The notes below the pieces were generated by a model. That model was not told where the DNA came from and searched no databases. It saw nothing but the letters and a program-made list of their open reading frames with translations. Both the position numbers and the translations under genes were made by a program. From Multifurca ochricompacta (Eukaryota; Basidiomycota; Agaricomycetes; Russulales; Russulaceae): a stretch of 64,000 nt of DNA. Shown here piece by piece: positions 21,625 through 33,603 of this stretch. Each line of letters begins with the position of its first letter. Position 1 is the first letter of the stretch. The DNA is taken from positions 1,158,649 to 1,222,648 of the forward strand of contig WTXG01000004.1 in assembly GCA_022496185.1 (NCBI GenBank), in the 5' to 3' direction.

Positions 21625-21678
21625 AAAGGGAAATAGATCCTATGTATCAAACAGCAAGCCGGGCCCCAGCCAGCCAAT

Positions 21679-24600
21679 TCAGAAATCCACGCGATCTTTA
21701 ATGATATCGGCACCTTAAGACCAACCACATCGTTAGCCTAAGCACTCCATAGGCCAGACACTCGCTGTCCCTTGACTTGAGAAATGAGCACTTACCCAGT
21801 TCCCCTATCGCATACGCAGTAGCTATAATAAGAACAATAGGATTTAAACAGGGTACGTTCAGGCCGCCCCGAGATGGAATGGACAATTTCTTGCTTACCT
21901 TGTGTATGTCCCCCAATGTGGAGCGGAATGATCGAAATGTCGATGACACGGACATTCGTCGTACCATATACCTGCCAGTGATTTGGTGTGTGAACAAAAT
22001 AATAGGGGGAGGTGACACTGTAATAACCAGGAAAACTTGCCTTCAACTTATTGTCCACGACTCCTCCATCCTCTTGAGCGAGCATAGAGCAAGAACCGAT
22101 GGTATCTGAAGAACGGTATTTATTTATGCTTTATCATTCAAGTTGACTTGATCGCAAGGCTCACGAGAAGTACTGGTAACTGTGCCTTTCAAGAAGTCTA
22201 TACGAGGGTGTTTAGCCTCCGTCAGCGGAGCGGAGACCGGGCTAGCATACCAATGATCTCTTCATCAGTTTGTACCGAAGGTCCAGGAAAGATCTCGTTA
22301 TCTGAAGCAAGAATACAAACACGGATCAGTCTCAGCTATTACATGCCCAGAACTGCCGGAAACTTGCCCACGAAAATGCTCCTCAAAGGCTCCTGCTGTG
22401 CAACGCGTCGAACGAACTTGAATGACTCCACAAAGGAGCGAATGTCTACACAAACGGACTAAAAACGAGACGCTTACGCAAGCACGCGAGAAGACCCACC
22501 ATACTCTTCCTCAAAATAGTGTGGATCTATTTCCGGGTATTCGAGAGGATTGTTAGACTTGATGTGCTGGAAACGAGGGTTAATCGAGGGGTTTGTGCCT
22601 CTTGACAAAGAAGGAAATGCGCACAATGGAACCGCGAGATAGAGGGTGGTTTAGCATGGGCATCAAGGTAACGTACTTTCTCTTAAGATCCGGGATACCT
22701 TTTGATCGGTGAGTGAGGAGACCATGGAAAACTCAAGGTCGCGCGGCCTACTTGAAAAGAGATTATAGCGTTGCATGACAATGAGCTCGTGGCTCGGAAT
22801 CTCCGCTTTGATGTGATCAAGCTGCAATTGGTACTGTTTCTTCAATCCTGATGGGTAGTCTCCAGCGGCAATGCGAGCCTGAATGGAAGCCAGGTATTTC
22901 TTCTGCAAACCTTGTGCGTCTGGAGTAATTGCCGAAAGTGGCATAAATGCCATCAAATATGTGGCGATATCAAACACCCCTTTCTCCCCTGCCACGCTTG
23001 GGACCTCTTCAACAACAATAGCTGGTGCAGCTATTAGGAGACACCCACTAGAGTTCTTTTTGTCTCCGAAGCTCTTCCGGATCCTTCATGCAATCGAATG
23101 TCAAGAAACCTGCTTCCAGTTCTTCCTTCACCTCTATTCAGAAATTATTCAGTATCGTGCTAACACGACGCCAGACGAGATCACATACGATATGTCAAGC
23201 CAACGTTCAAATGTTCCTGGATATTATTCCCAACCCCTTCAAGGTCGACTACCACTTCAACCCCTGCTTTTTGGAGCACGTCCGGGTCGCCAATTCCTGA
23301 GAGTTCCAGCACCTGCGCTTTTATTAGCCATGAAATCAGAACGGGGTGTTTGCAGAGTTACTTGTGGAGACATGATTGCTCTGAGATAGCCAGCTGTGGG
23401 TCAGTGATCTGTTGGTGGAGAGCACCCAAAGTGATTCGCATACCCTGCGGATACGACGACTTCCTTGTCAACAAACGCCTGGTACTCCTTCCCGCCATGA
23501 AGGAAGCTCACGCTCCTAGCCGTCACTTCTCCGCTGGCATCTTTTGGCAGCGAAATTCTCGCGACATGAGCAGACGTCAGGACATTAAGATTGCTCCTGG
23601 AAGCATTCGGTTCGTAGTACACCTTCGATCAAAGAAGTAAGTATATCTCTGGCACACCAAATTAATCAATGCTGACTGACATTTGCAGCATAAGATCGAG
23701 TCCGCGTCGTGGGACTGATAGTCACGGGTGTCAGCCAAGTACCTGTAGTCTGGGTAGGCGATGTTAGATGAAATAAATTCCTTGACGATTCTCAGCTTAC
23801 GTCTCCGGCGAACTGATGTAAGTGATGTTTCGATAGCACATTAACATTCATTCGCAAGAGGGATATAGAGAATGACGTGCCGGTTCTGGTGTAAAATTGA
23901 TTCCGAGAGACATAATAGCCTCGAAAACAGGCTTCTCGAAGCCAGATGACAATCCAGGATATCCAACCTCCAGCGGACCTGGAATGAGTTCCATCGAAGG
24001 GATGGTACACAGTTCGAGTATGACGCACCCTCCAGTCCATGTTCGTGCAAGTCAAAGTCTAACATATGGTGCTTTTCATTGGGAGGAAGAAATCTTTCGA
24101 CTCGCTTGTAATATTTCTCCAGGGTCTTCCAGTTCCATCCTTTGTTCCCTAACTCCTCGAACGCTTTTGTGTAGTTTGAGTCACCACCTGCCTAGGATCA
24201 TTTGACCATTTACACACCATCTATATCCGTTCTTGGGGGGCGATGAAATTGGAAGAGGTTGATTGCGGAACTTCCCCCAAGGCCCTTTCCTCTGCGTCAG
24301 AATAAGTGATAAGGATCACATTTGTTGCACAGATCTAGCTTACCGCACCCAGGACACGGACTTCCCATTAGCATTTGCTTGTGGCACCTATACAAGATGA
24401 GAACACGCATGAACTAGATGTAGTGCCCCCACCGTGACATATCCCCAATCGTATTGTGGTATACCAAATTGACTTGCATAGTTTGGTGGAAGTACTACGC
24501 AGATAACATGACATGGGTGCCGCTAGCTGATACGTTTAACCACATACAGATAGCAGGATCATTCAAGTTGGGTTCTCCAGCCTCCAAAACCAGAACGGAT

Positions 24601-24825
24601 CTGGACGGGTCTTCGGATAAACGCACAGCGACGACGAGGCCAGCCGTCTATGTCCAATGATATAAGCATCAAAGCTGGCTCAGGTTCAGAAAAGTCGTAC
24701 TCCACCACCTGGAACGTTCCAGGACTGATCAGACGATGGCGATGGAAACTTAGGCAACTAGATCACCTACCAATGATGATATAATCAAAAGATTTGCCGG
24801 AGACCTGGTCAATTGTAACAAGCAT
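21679..24825 (-). CDS. GMC oxidoreductase copy B (aryl-alcohol oxidase-like), apparently intact
   Basis: FAD-dependent alcohol oxidase of the GMC family, same gene model as copy A. Start at 24825 (MLVTIDQVSGKSFDYIIIG), 8-nt exon at 24708-24701, TAGLVVAVRLSEDPSRSVLV, GKGLGGSSAINLFQFHRPPR, then DAFEELGNKGWNW, GPLEVGYPG, MYYEPNASRSNLNVLTSA, LPKDASGEV, a 19-nt exon coding AIMSPQ, and VLELSGIGDPDVLQ. Next are MAGEKGVFDIATYLMAFMPL, NPLEYPEIDPHYFEE, FPGPSVKTDEEII, VYGTTNVRVIDISIIPLHIG, GHTQ and YAIGELG. It ends ADIIKDRVDF at 21679-21681. No break was seen where copy A is disrupted. No N-terminal signal peptide. It lies convergent with copy A across STS1, and probably acts on a terpene alcohol or aldehyde, which is inference from context. 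Confidence 0.88.
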
Positions 24826-24884
24826 GATTAGAGAGATGAGGGCTGGTATTGTCAGAACGCACCTTTTATTATTCATCATTAAAG

Positions 24885-25520
24885 GAGCAGAAGGTTTGTG
24901 AGACCAGTTATCGTACTGCCTTCTATGCTACCGAGATCAAGGGGAGAACGGATTCCATTTCCTTCAGGTTGAATAAATCCGATCTGTCGGACTCGTTGAG
25001 CGACCATAAAGGCCAGAATGACAACTTATGCGTGGGTCCCGGAGAGAGAACCCTGGGCACCACTTGATAAAGAAATGCACGATGGAATGGGGTAATGACG
25101 CTAGGAACGTTAACAGTAAATTGTTGGCAAAGGAAGAACGAAGACGCGACGCTTGATGGCCCCTCGGTAGGACCTCGCCAAAACTATGTTAATCCATCAC
25201 CTCCATATCTGGGCCCTAAAATGCGCACGGAGGCTGGATCACGTCTACATGGAAAGTCACCTCATGAAAGACGCGTATACGTAAATGAACTCCAAGCAGT
25301 ATGACAGATAGGCACAAAATTCCGAATGGGCTTCTTTTTTTGAGCTCGGTCCTCTTACACAGGACACGCCTTCCATCAAGACCCAATCCAATGACCAGAT
25401 TTGTCGAAGTCTCCAGGTCGGAGATTTGAATGACAAAATCATTGATAAGTTCACAATTGCGAGGGCTTCGATGCACCCCAAAGAGGCGCCTCATTGTGAC
25501 CGAACGCAACTGAGAGCGCC
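24885..25520 (+). pseudogene. Eroded copy of the small gene at 9091-9657
   Basis: Aligns by eye with the reverse complement of 9091-9700 (shared TTCAGGTTGAATAAATCCGA region and GACGCGACGCTTGATGRCCC region, and GACAAAATC-like coding segment near 25430). Stops and length changes prevent one open frame. Confidence 0.5.
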
Positions 25521-25560
25521 GCGTTCGTGAGATAGTTCGGCTTGAGTGGTGTGCGGAAGG

Positions 25561-26050
25561 GAAAAGTCCAGCATCTTGTTGATCAACGTGTATTTGACAG
25601 AAGAATAAAGTTCAAGGAGATTTAATGATGCCCTCGGCTCGGCTAAACCACTTCCCATACCTTATTTTGTGCCAAGGAACCGATCAATGTGGACCCGGCT
25701 TGCCGCCCGTACTTAGCACTCGTATACAACACTTCACTCGTTTAGGACACTATCCTTCATATGACAAGCATGCCCTTTACAGTATTTGAGGACATTGTTT
25801 CTGTATTTTCAACTTTAGTTTTGATCACTCAGGCTCATAACCGAATGATCTCACTACCCAACTCTTACATCACGAAGCTGCGCTTCAACACCCTACAGTA
25901 GTAGGGTGATTCTGTAGCGTCGTGCACTTAGGCGCTGCCCTGCACGCGAGCAATAAGCGAGGTTCAAAATAATACTCCACATGATAGCCATCACCCCATA
26001 TAAAAAGTCTAAGAAGCGATGCATGCCGATTCAAGGTCGCTTTTATTCCG
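25561..26050. promoter_or_regulatory. Upstream region of the P450 gene
   Basis: No coding potential. Presumed promoter, with a core ATATAAAAAG at about 25998-26008, some 45 bp before the ATG at 26051. Confidence 0.5.
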
Positions 26051-27943
26051 ATGATAACTCAGATACTTGGTAGTGATGATCCCATCCACCTCTTTGCTCT
26101 GGCCACCCTCCTCAGTTCTATTTGCTTGTTCATCACCTATCTCTCCAAGAGGTCCTATCGTAACCTCCCTCCGGGTCCTAAAGGACTCCCCTTTATAGGA
26201 GATATTCGACACGCCGCGGATCAAATTTGGTTGGCTTCGCCAGAACGCAAAAATGAATATGGTGAGACTACGCGTCTGCCTCTCTCAATCCATGTTTACT
26301 CTCTTTCAGGTGAACTGATGTATATCAGCGCTCTTGGGCAGAGTATCCTCGTTCTTAACAGTCAACGCGTCGCCGTTGATCTTCTCGAGAAACGATCCAA
26401 TTTATATTCAGATCGACAACGTTTCATCTCTGCAGGCGACTACCTGACAGAGAATCTCTCGTTCACCATGACACCATACGACGATATGTACGCTATTCAC
26501 TCTCTACCTCTCTCTATTTTATCAATTTAGTAACCTTCTTTAGATGGCGCCGCTTCCGCCGCGCTTCCATGGACAGCTTCTCCAAGTCCGCCGTATCACG
26601 CTTTTATCCCATCCAGAATCGCGAGGCGATAATGCTGACGCTTACGCTCATGAAGAATCCTTCCGCTCTGGACAAGCATTTCCAGCGACATGCATCGTCA
26701 ATCCTTTTGTCCGTCAACTATCACCATCCACCCGTACAATCAGAAGACGACCCTATTGTGGTGACCCTCGCCAACCACGTGCGGCGCTTGTTGCATGAAC
26801 TTGAGCCAGGGGTGCGTCTGGTCGAATATTTCCCTTGGTTGAAACATATTCCGAGCAGGTGTGTAAGTGCCCTGTGAGTGGCATCTTTCCCTAATCCAAT
26901 TCTGCAGATTTGCAGAGTGGAAGCGGAACGCACTGTTCTACTACAACCACGACTCTCTGATGTTTGAGCGGCTTGTCAAGAAAGTTGCGGACGACCTAGT
27001 ATGTGCCCGCTTTTCTCGTTATGGAGAGATATTCTGATTGTGATCATTGACATCAGGCAAATGGAATCGATCAACCGAGCTTTTGCGCGTCACTGATTAA
27101 AAATCAAAGTAAACACAACTTGTCGGAACGTCAGCGTGCCTGGCTTGCAGGTGATATGCTGTACGTACACCAGGATTCACTTCCTCGGCTTCACAGAAAT
27201 TCTGAGGGGTCCACTCACCATAGTGCTGCTGGTACTGAGACAACGTCTACCACGCTCCTATGGTGGCTCCTGGCCATGCTTGTATACCCAGACGTACAAG
27301 CACGTGCCCACGCCGAGCTCGACGAAGTCGTCGGCTGCGCTCGTCCACCGACCCTTTCTGACATTCCCTCCCTTCCTTATATCTGCGCGATGGTCAAAGA
27401 AACGTTGCGATGGGCGGTGATCGCCCCTTTCGCTGTTCCTCATGTGTCCACCGTAGATGACTGGTACGAGGGCATGTACATCCCAAAGGGCACGATCTGC
27501 CTCCCGAACGTGAAAGTGCTCAATTATGACCCGAAGGTATTTGGAGAGGATGCCGAGCGGTTTGACCCAGCCAGGCACTTGAACGAGAAGGGCGAAGTTA
27601 AGATGCTAATGACCGAAGGAAGGGAGGACGGTCACGTGACGTTTGGGTTTGGGCGGCGCTTGTGTACTGGGAGGCACCTCGCTGAGGGAACTCTGGCGAT
27701 AGACTTTGCGACAATGCTTTGGGCGATGCGATTCGAGCGTCCCGAAAGTGGCGCGAAGTGCGAATTGGACGTGCATACCCTTGTCCGTTCAGGACTGACA
27801 ACGTAATGTTTTCTACCTTTGTAACTGTTGCAAACTCCTATTTATTGATTTGTAGGCGACCAGTCCCTTTCGAATACAAGGCGCTTCCTCGCTTTCCGGA
27901 GGCTGACTCTTTGCTCAAGGAAGCACTAGAATTGTACCAGTAA
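26051..27943 (+). CDS. Cytochrome P450 monooxygenase
   Basis: Haem-thiolate monooxygenase anchored in the ER membrane. Seven exons (26051-26261, 26310-26487, 26544-26858, 26908-26998, 27057-27160, 27224-27802, 27856-27943) give an unbroken frame of about 521 aa, standard for fungal P450s. The N-terminal helix FALATLLSSICLFITYL is followed by the Pro-rich hinge LPPGPKGLPFIGD. Helix C region is WRRFRRAS, helix I is AAGTETTST, ExxR is ETLR (about residues 359-362), the PERF-like region is AERFDPARHL, and the haem loop FGFGRRLCTG has Cys near 447. The sequence resembles CYP families common in mushroom secondary metabolism, but no subfamily is claimed. Lying between GMC-B and the other synthases, it may hydroxylate the sesquiterpene skeleton. 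Confidence 0.94.
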
Positions 27944-28074
27944 ATCAAACTGGAGGTTTTTTTCTGTTTTCAGGTTCTTTTATAAACGCTTATCAATGAT
28001 ATCCCACGACTTGGAGCTGTAAGGTTTGAAGTAAGAGATAGATCACGGTGACCTGTTCTTGATTAACAACTGAC

Positions 28075-28215
28075 CAGTCCGATGTCATGTGATCTTGTGT
28101 ACTACCTTTTTTCCACTAACGTTCTAGTTTCTTTCCTTATACTCTCTCAAGAAGGTTTTAGTTGGGTATGACATCATTTGATAACTTTGTATATTTAACC
28201 AGATTACTAGCCAAT
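28075..28215 (+). repeat. Single arm of the foldback repeat found at 56.6 kb
   Basis: Shares GATGTCATGTGATCTTGTGT, CTCTCAAGAAGGTTYTAGTT and a TATTTAACCAGATT end with 56590-56800. It abuts the Gag fragment of the retrotransposon copy at 28216. Confidence 0.65.
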
Positions 28216-28740
28216 TAACGCCGGGTCGTTTGTTCAGCGGGATGTCATTGATTTGTCAGGGATTCAGTGTGAAAGGTAATTTGAGTGAGATAGGTGCAGC
28301 AGGCGCAGTAGATGCAGCGGGTGCGGACATTCTGTTTTCTTAGTTCTGTGATAATCGGTTGGTCTTGAGCTAATGTTACAGTTGGCTAACCATCTGCGTG
28401 GATTCGAAGTCAAGTTATAATGACTAGCTCTGATGTTGAGATAAATGCTTGATATGCAGGGCAAGCAAGGAAAAGATCTTTTGGATTCGTGAGTCAACAA
28501 AGCCAATGTAGGTACAAGGAGCTCAAGACTGGAGTCTTTGAGCCAAGGCCCTACTGTATTTATACAGTCTCAGATGAACGACGTCATGAGAGAGGAACAT
28601 GATAGAACAAGAGAGAAGACAAAAGAGATGTTGAGGACGTTGCCTTTCCGCGGAAGATAGTAAGGGTAGAAGGGGCTTGAATGAACACGAAGGAAAAGAA
28701 GAAAAGAGAAAAAATATTATCGTACAAGTAATAGTTATCA
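28216..28740 (-). mobile_element. LTR plus 5' Gag fragment of the same retrotransposon
   Basis: On the minus strand it carries the LTR with TATA (TATAAATA near 28555-28565), the 5'-end AGTCTTGAGCT (28530-28520), the primer-site counterpart AGCTCAAGACC (28371-28361), and a Gag start MSAPAASTAPAAPISLKLPF, which then breaks off at about 28216. It is homologous to 14470-14910. Confidence 0.75.
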
Positions 28741-29127
28741 GAGGCCGTGAGTGAGCGAGAGGCGCTCACTGCCAAGGCCCGCACTGAACAGAAGCAGGCG
28801 AGGGAGCGAGAGCGTGAGGGTTGAGGATGAGCTCTTTGCTACTTTGTGAACATCGTCGGAGACTGTGAGGTGGCCGCCAGTCCTAAGGCAGTTACCGCCT
28901 GTATGTGTTTGCGTTACATGTTCATTTGGGGGATCGTCGGATGCATCTTGATGGATGTGGGTTGCTGCTGCGCTTGTATAATAGAACGGTTCCCTCCTTT
29001 GTTGAGTTGAGGATGAGACAAGGTAAGATAAGAATATCATGTCGGATATGTTTGTATGGACGAGCTAGGTCTGACTGATTTTTTGTTAAGGTATGAGATT
29101 GGACTGGAAGAACCACAGCCTACGATC

Positions 29128-29276
29128 CATCAGGAAAATTACATCTGCTAGCATGACTAGAATGACTAGAAATGCCCTGATAGACTACCCATAATAGTAA
29201 TGTTTACCATAATAGACAGTCTACCAGGGCATCTCTCGTCATTCTAGTCATTCTAGCAAATGTAATTTTCCTGATG
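29128..29276. mobile_element. Complete palindromic MITE-like element, 149 bp
   Basis: Begins CATCAGGAAAATTACATCTG and ends with the inverse, GTAATTTTCCTGATG. The outer 50 bases at each end are inverted repeats with few mismatches, and the middle (GCCCTGATAGACTA ... TAGACAGTCTACCAGGGC) also folds back. It has no coding capacity. A related end occurs at 16408. Target-site duplication is unclear. Confidence 0.8.
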
Positions 29277-30293
29277 TCTACTCTTTAGCAGCCCCATCAT
29301 TAGGTCACAATGCCAAAAGTTCATCTCAGTGTGTTTCCACCACAATTACAGCCGGTCCTTTTTTCACATCCCATTCCCGAATCTTCTTTTTTACAGTAGT
29401 TTTGGGTACAAGAACTGGTCGCGACTTGGACTAGACCTTAAGTCTAGTTTTCTAGTTCTTACTAGATCTAGATACTCGCGAATCAATTCCCTTTCGTCTC
29501 GTGCACCACGATCAGCGAAAGACCCATTGTTCGCCTTCGAACTGACTTTGACCCGACACGCCTCGCCGTGCGTAACAATTATATCTAGCCGCTCATTCAT
29601 CCTTCAACTCAGTATTCTATGTAAGTGGAGACACTATCCTTCTACCCAACCCAAGTGGTGGTGTAATAGAATGAGCGGGAAAAGGAAGCTTGAAAGAGCA
29701 AGGACAAAGAACAGATATAGCAGACACAGTGTCAGGAGACTTTGTGGTGTGGCGCGGAAAGGTTGTGGATTCGAGACGAGACAATAGAGAAGCAAATGAA
29801 AGCAGGAGGGAAGGGGGCGAGTATTGAGAAGATGGGAGATGCCGAGCGCACCGAGCTACTTGTACAGGAGTATTCCAACCGGGGGTAGAGGCAGAAGAAC
29901 GGGAGATGGTTCTGGTGTGTATTGGAACAGCAAAAGAATGAAATTCTGAGAGTCTTCGTCCAGCAGGTCCCCGGGTCGTGATCGCGTGTATACTGGCAGT
30001 GAAAGAGTAACAGCCCCTTCTCTGGGCCAAAGTGAGCACGCACAAGGGGTGATTACGGTCATCTGGGGAGGTTCTTGATGGCCCAGGCGTAAACACGGTG
30101 GTCGCACGGGTAACTATCCTGACACTAATCAAACAATGGTCGGAATTTGGCGATTGTCGCGTCACGTCTTTGGCCACATGAATTGTGGAAGCAAATTATT
30201 CTCACGGGTCACACGGATCAGAGTTCATATATTATAAAAGCTCCGTTGTCATTTAACCTATCTCACCTCTCTCAACAAACGACCGAAACGACC
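29277..30293. other. Spacer upstream of the Crinkler-kinase gene
   Basis: No gene supported. Open frames on both strands lack signatures. The proximal part would hold the promoter of the gene starting at 30294. Confidence 0.5.
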
Positions 30294-33108
30294 ATGACCA
30301 CAGCACTCACCCTTTTTTGTCTGGCTGTCGATATCAAAAAGGCTCCTATTGGGGACATCTTCAAGGTTATAGTACAATCGGATGACGATGCAATAGACCT
30401 CAAAGATGCCATCAAGCTCAAGAAAGCTCCCAGATTGGACAACCTCCCGGCAGACGAGCTCTTTCTTTGGAAGCTATTGAAACCCGTGCGCGGCGCTTCC
30501 GCTGTCAAAACTGCGATCGAGGCCATGGTGTTCCCCGACTTTAAGCCTGGCGATGCGTTCGTTGAAAATGATACTGTTCAACTCCTTGACTCTCTCACAA
30601 ATCTTTCTGAATACTGGCAAAACCTTCCAAAGAGGAATCATTTACATGTTGTCGTTCAGGTGCCATGTAAGTCTCGATTGTTATTGGATTGCCGCACGTA
30701 TTTAACAATAATTCAGCTGTCGCACCATCCAATTTGCCAGGTAATTTCTCAGTCACCTTGGTCTCATCGACACATTCGCTTACAGGCGCCCCACTTGCCT
30801 TGCACCCACAGAATATCCCATTTTAGGGGTCCTCTCTGGAAAATCCCGTGGACCGCCCCCCTTCGCCGATGAGATCACATTCACTATCCCCGCGACAAAG
30901 CGTATCCATAGCCTCCATAACAGCGATATTAGTAAGGATGAAGTCGAAGTTGCGACGGATACCCCTTCCTTTGTTGATGATTTCCGGACGTCATTGAATC
31001 GCCAACGCGTGATCTCACCTAATGTGAGTGCGATCACAATTTCCCGTGATTCACCTTGCTGAGTTCACTTTTTATATAGGCGACAGGGTCATCGATGCTA
31101 AGAGGATATCTCGGAGATTCATTTGATACGTATTTCCGGGATGGAACAAATTCTGACGATCGTCCAACGGTGGGGAACAGCGAAATGGGAGTGTACTCCC
31201 ATATCCTCTCTAGCTCGGAAATCCTACCGGCGCAAAACTTTGGACATCAGAAAGAGGGGCACCTTTACTCCGCTTTCCTGTACGATGTTGGGGGCCAATT
31301 TCGGGAGCTGTCGTGGTCACGTAATCGTGAAGGTAGAGCTGGGTTGTGAGTTGTGGTTCACGTAGAGCTCGTTTGGGATTGACGTTATCTGATTTTGTCT
31401 GATAGTGGGACCGATTGGCCTTTCCCGCTGCTTGCTCAGCCTCGGAATGAACAAGGGAAACGACGGTACCACCCAAGGAGCGACTTTCGTCTAGACGTCG
31501 AAGGCTTTCCGCATTGTATTATGGAAGTGACCTCGCATGAACGTGGTCTATTGATGGCCCAGCCAGACCTGAATCGGATGATTTTGCAAGGGTCGTGCCT
31601 TGCAAGACTGGGCAATAAGCTGCGCAAGAACACTGAACCCGATTCCGATCCGGTTATCATCACGGCAATATTTATTGACAGAAATTTACTTGCTCATGAA
31701 TATTTGATGTATAAGCCTCCTTTGGAAGCAAAGAAGGTAAGAAGAGCAAATTGAGGACGCGTTATGTGATTGACGTATGGGATTCGTTAGGTGTTATACC
31801 ACAAGGAGACCTTCGACCTAACCAAACCAATGGAAGCATTTGAATTCGTTTTCCGGTTGTACAATCTACTTTCAAGAGTAGTCGAGGATAATGCAAGGCT
31901 GGATTCGTCCTCATTATCTCTGGTTTCGGAATTGGCGGACTACATCCCTTACGATGACTATCCTGCATTGACAACTGACAAGGGAGATGGCAGCAAAAGT
32001 CGCGCAGGTGGTTCAAAGAAGGGAACAAAGGGGGATACAAAGCCGCCAGAAACCATCTTTGAAGAGAAATCAATGCAGCAGACTCTTGAACATGCTGGGT
32101 ACCAGATCACGCAGCAAGAGGACGAGCGGGTGGTTGCTCAGGTGCGCGTCCCTTTATTACTTTTCATGGCTTGCAGTTCACGACTTGGATTATAGCTCAC
32201 ATCGAGAATGCGCACGGCGAGCTCATCCGATGGCGCCCCGGTTGTGTTAAAACTCCTGGATGACAACACTGACAATGATGGCATGGACGAGCTGAAGATC
32301 TTGCGATACCTCAGCAGGTTCAAGGTTCCATCAAATCACGCCATCGAACTTCATGGCGTTGTCGACCTGACCATCGGAAAGGTGATCGCATTGCCGTGGA
32401 GGACTCCCCTTGTCGATTATCTCCAGTCGCGGCATCCACTTCTATCAGCGGAGTCGTTGCAGAGGCAGCTCCTGGAGGGTGTCGCGTTTCTGCATGAGCA
32501 CAAAATCGCTCATCTGGACCTGAAGCCGGACAATGTGGTGATCGACAGTGAAAGGGATCGATATTGTCCGCGACTGTCGATTATCGACTTTGGGTTGTCT
32601 GTGGTCGTCGAGGACGAAGAAACGATGATCGAAGGATATTGCGGGACTCGAAGATGGACTGCGCCGGAGGTTGGAACGTCGGATGACTCGGATACGAAGT
32701 ACAGTCCTATCCTTGCTGACCGGTGGGCTTGTGGACGAATGCTTGGTTATCTCGAGGCGCAAGTCCCAAATCGGAATGTTCTGGATGGTGATGGTAATTG
32801 GGGAATCTTAGGCAAGCTATGGAAACAACTATTGAACTCAGATCCGAGATCACGGCCGTCTCTTTCGGAGGTGTTGGACGAATATCAACGGAATCAAAGG
32901 GACAGGATGGTTGAACGTGGCGGAGGGGAGGATGACAGTGACGCGATACAGAAGCGGATTGGTTTGAATTGGTACGTCTACGTGTTTCTGCGGCGCCAGT
33001 GGCTGGTCTGAACATGATGACAGTGCGGACGATATTATGAATGAGTCGAATATATCAAGAATCGAAGTAGATGATGGGATTATCGGTAATTGGATCGCGT
33101 GCGCTTAG
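30294..33108 (+). CDS. Crinkler-like N-terminus, nuclease-like middle and C-terminal protein kinase
   Basis: Large multidomain protein, about 805 aa in eight exons (30294-30666, 30717-30740, 30812-31023, 31080-31345, 31406-31736, 31791-32141, 32196-32971, 33024-33108) with frame kept throughout. Residues 1-110 resemble the Crinkler (CRN) ubiquitin-like header (TALTLFCLAV, DLKDAIKLKKAPRLDNLPAD, LFLWKL), and a YPILGVLSGKSRGPPPFADE segment follows. The middle has RSDFRLDVEGFPHCIMEVT (Asp 317, Glu 331), reminiscent of a PD-(D/E)xK core with the Lys replaced. The kinase domain (about 520-760) has VVLK Lys 538, HLDLKPDN at 625-632, DFG at 650 and APE near 677, so it looks active, although no clear Gly-rich loop is seen. 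Without the last intron the protein would stop at 33011. In fungi this family is not tied to terpene pathways; a role in signalling or intergenomic conflict is inference. Confidence 0.8.
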
Positions 33109-33265
33109 CTACGGGTGGTGGCAGTCCACAAAGCTGGGCAGCAGGATATAGGGTAAGACGATGACTCGTTGCGTTTGTAATATCATAGACAGGTTAGAAG
33201 GGCAGGCCCGCGGGGCAGCATATTCAAGGAAACTCATATGTCACATGATTGATACCATTTCGCAC

Positions 33266-33339
33266 TTTGAAATCTACTTTATTTGTGCTCCAGGGCCAAT
33301 GCCTAGATCGCGTGGCTACTACAGGGACATTAACTACTG
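33266..33339 (-). repeat. SINE-like 3' end, copy 2 (downstream of STS2)
   Basis: Minus-strand reading matches 17101-17176 over about 70 bp (CCCTGTAGTAGCCACGCGAT, GGCATTGGCCCTGGAG, AATAAAGTAGATTTCAAAG). Confidence 0.6.
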
Positions 33340-33603
33340 TGAGAATAGGGAGGCGGCAGAGTAGACTACTGATGGTAAACACCCTGGTGGGGAAAAGGAA
33401 GTTCAGGTGAAGGAGTGTGCTTCTAAGCTAGACTCCATGACTGCTTCCGTGGCGTGATGCATCAGGGCCCGGTATATAGTGATGGAGTATGCCTGGAATC
33501 GCGTTCAGAATATGGTACCCGGTGGTCCAAGAAATAGAGATAAGCTGTGATGATTCAAATAAAATAGACGGTCCTATTAACGTATATATAGGGTATCATA
33601 TGT

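Larger units (their letters stand above)
21625..25560 (-). repeat. Right arm of the 4-kb inverted duplication (GMC-B arm)
   Basis: Mirror copy of 9000-13030. Splice sites, the 8-nt exon and short intron sequences are shared base for base over long stretches, and divergence grows toward 25560. Confidence 0.9.

Noticed and set aside
29617..30177. Long minus-strand open frame (186 aa)
   Set aside because: Overlaps other frames equally long, has no motif, and lies where the promoter of the Crinkler-kinase gene is expected.
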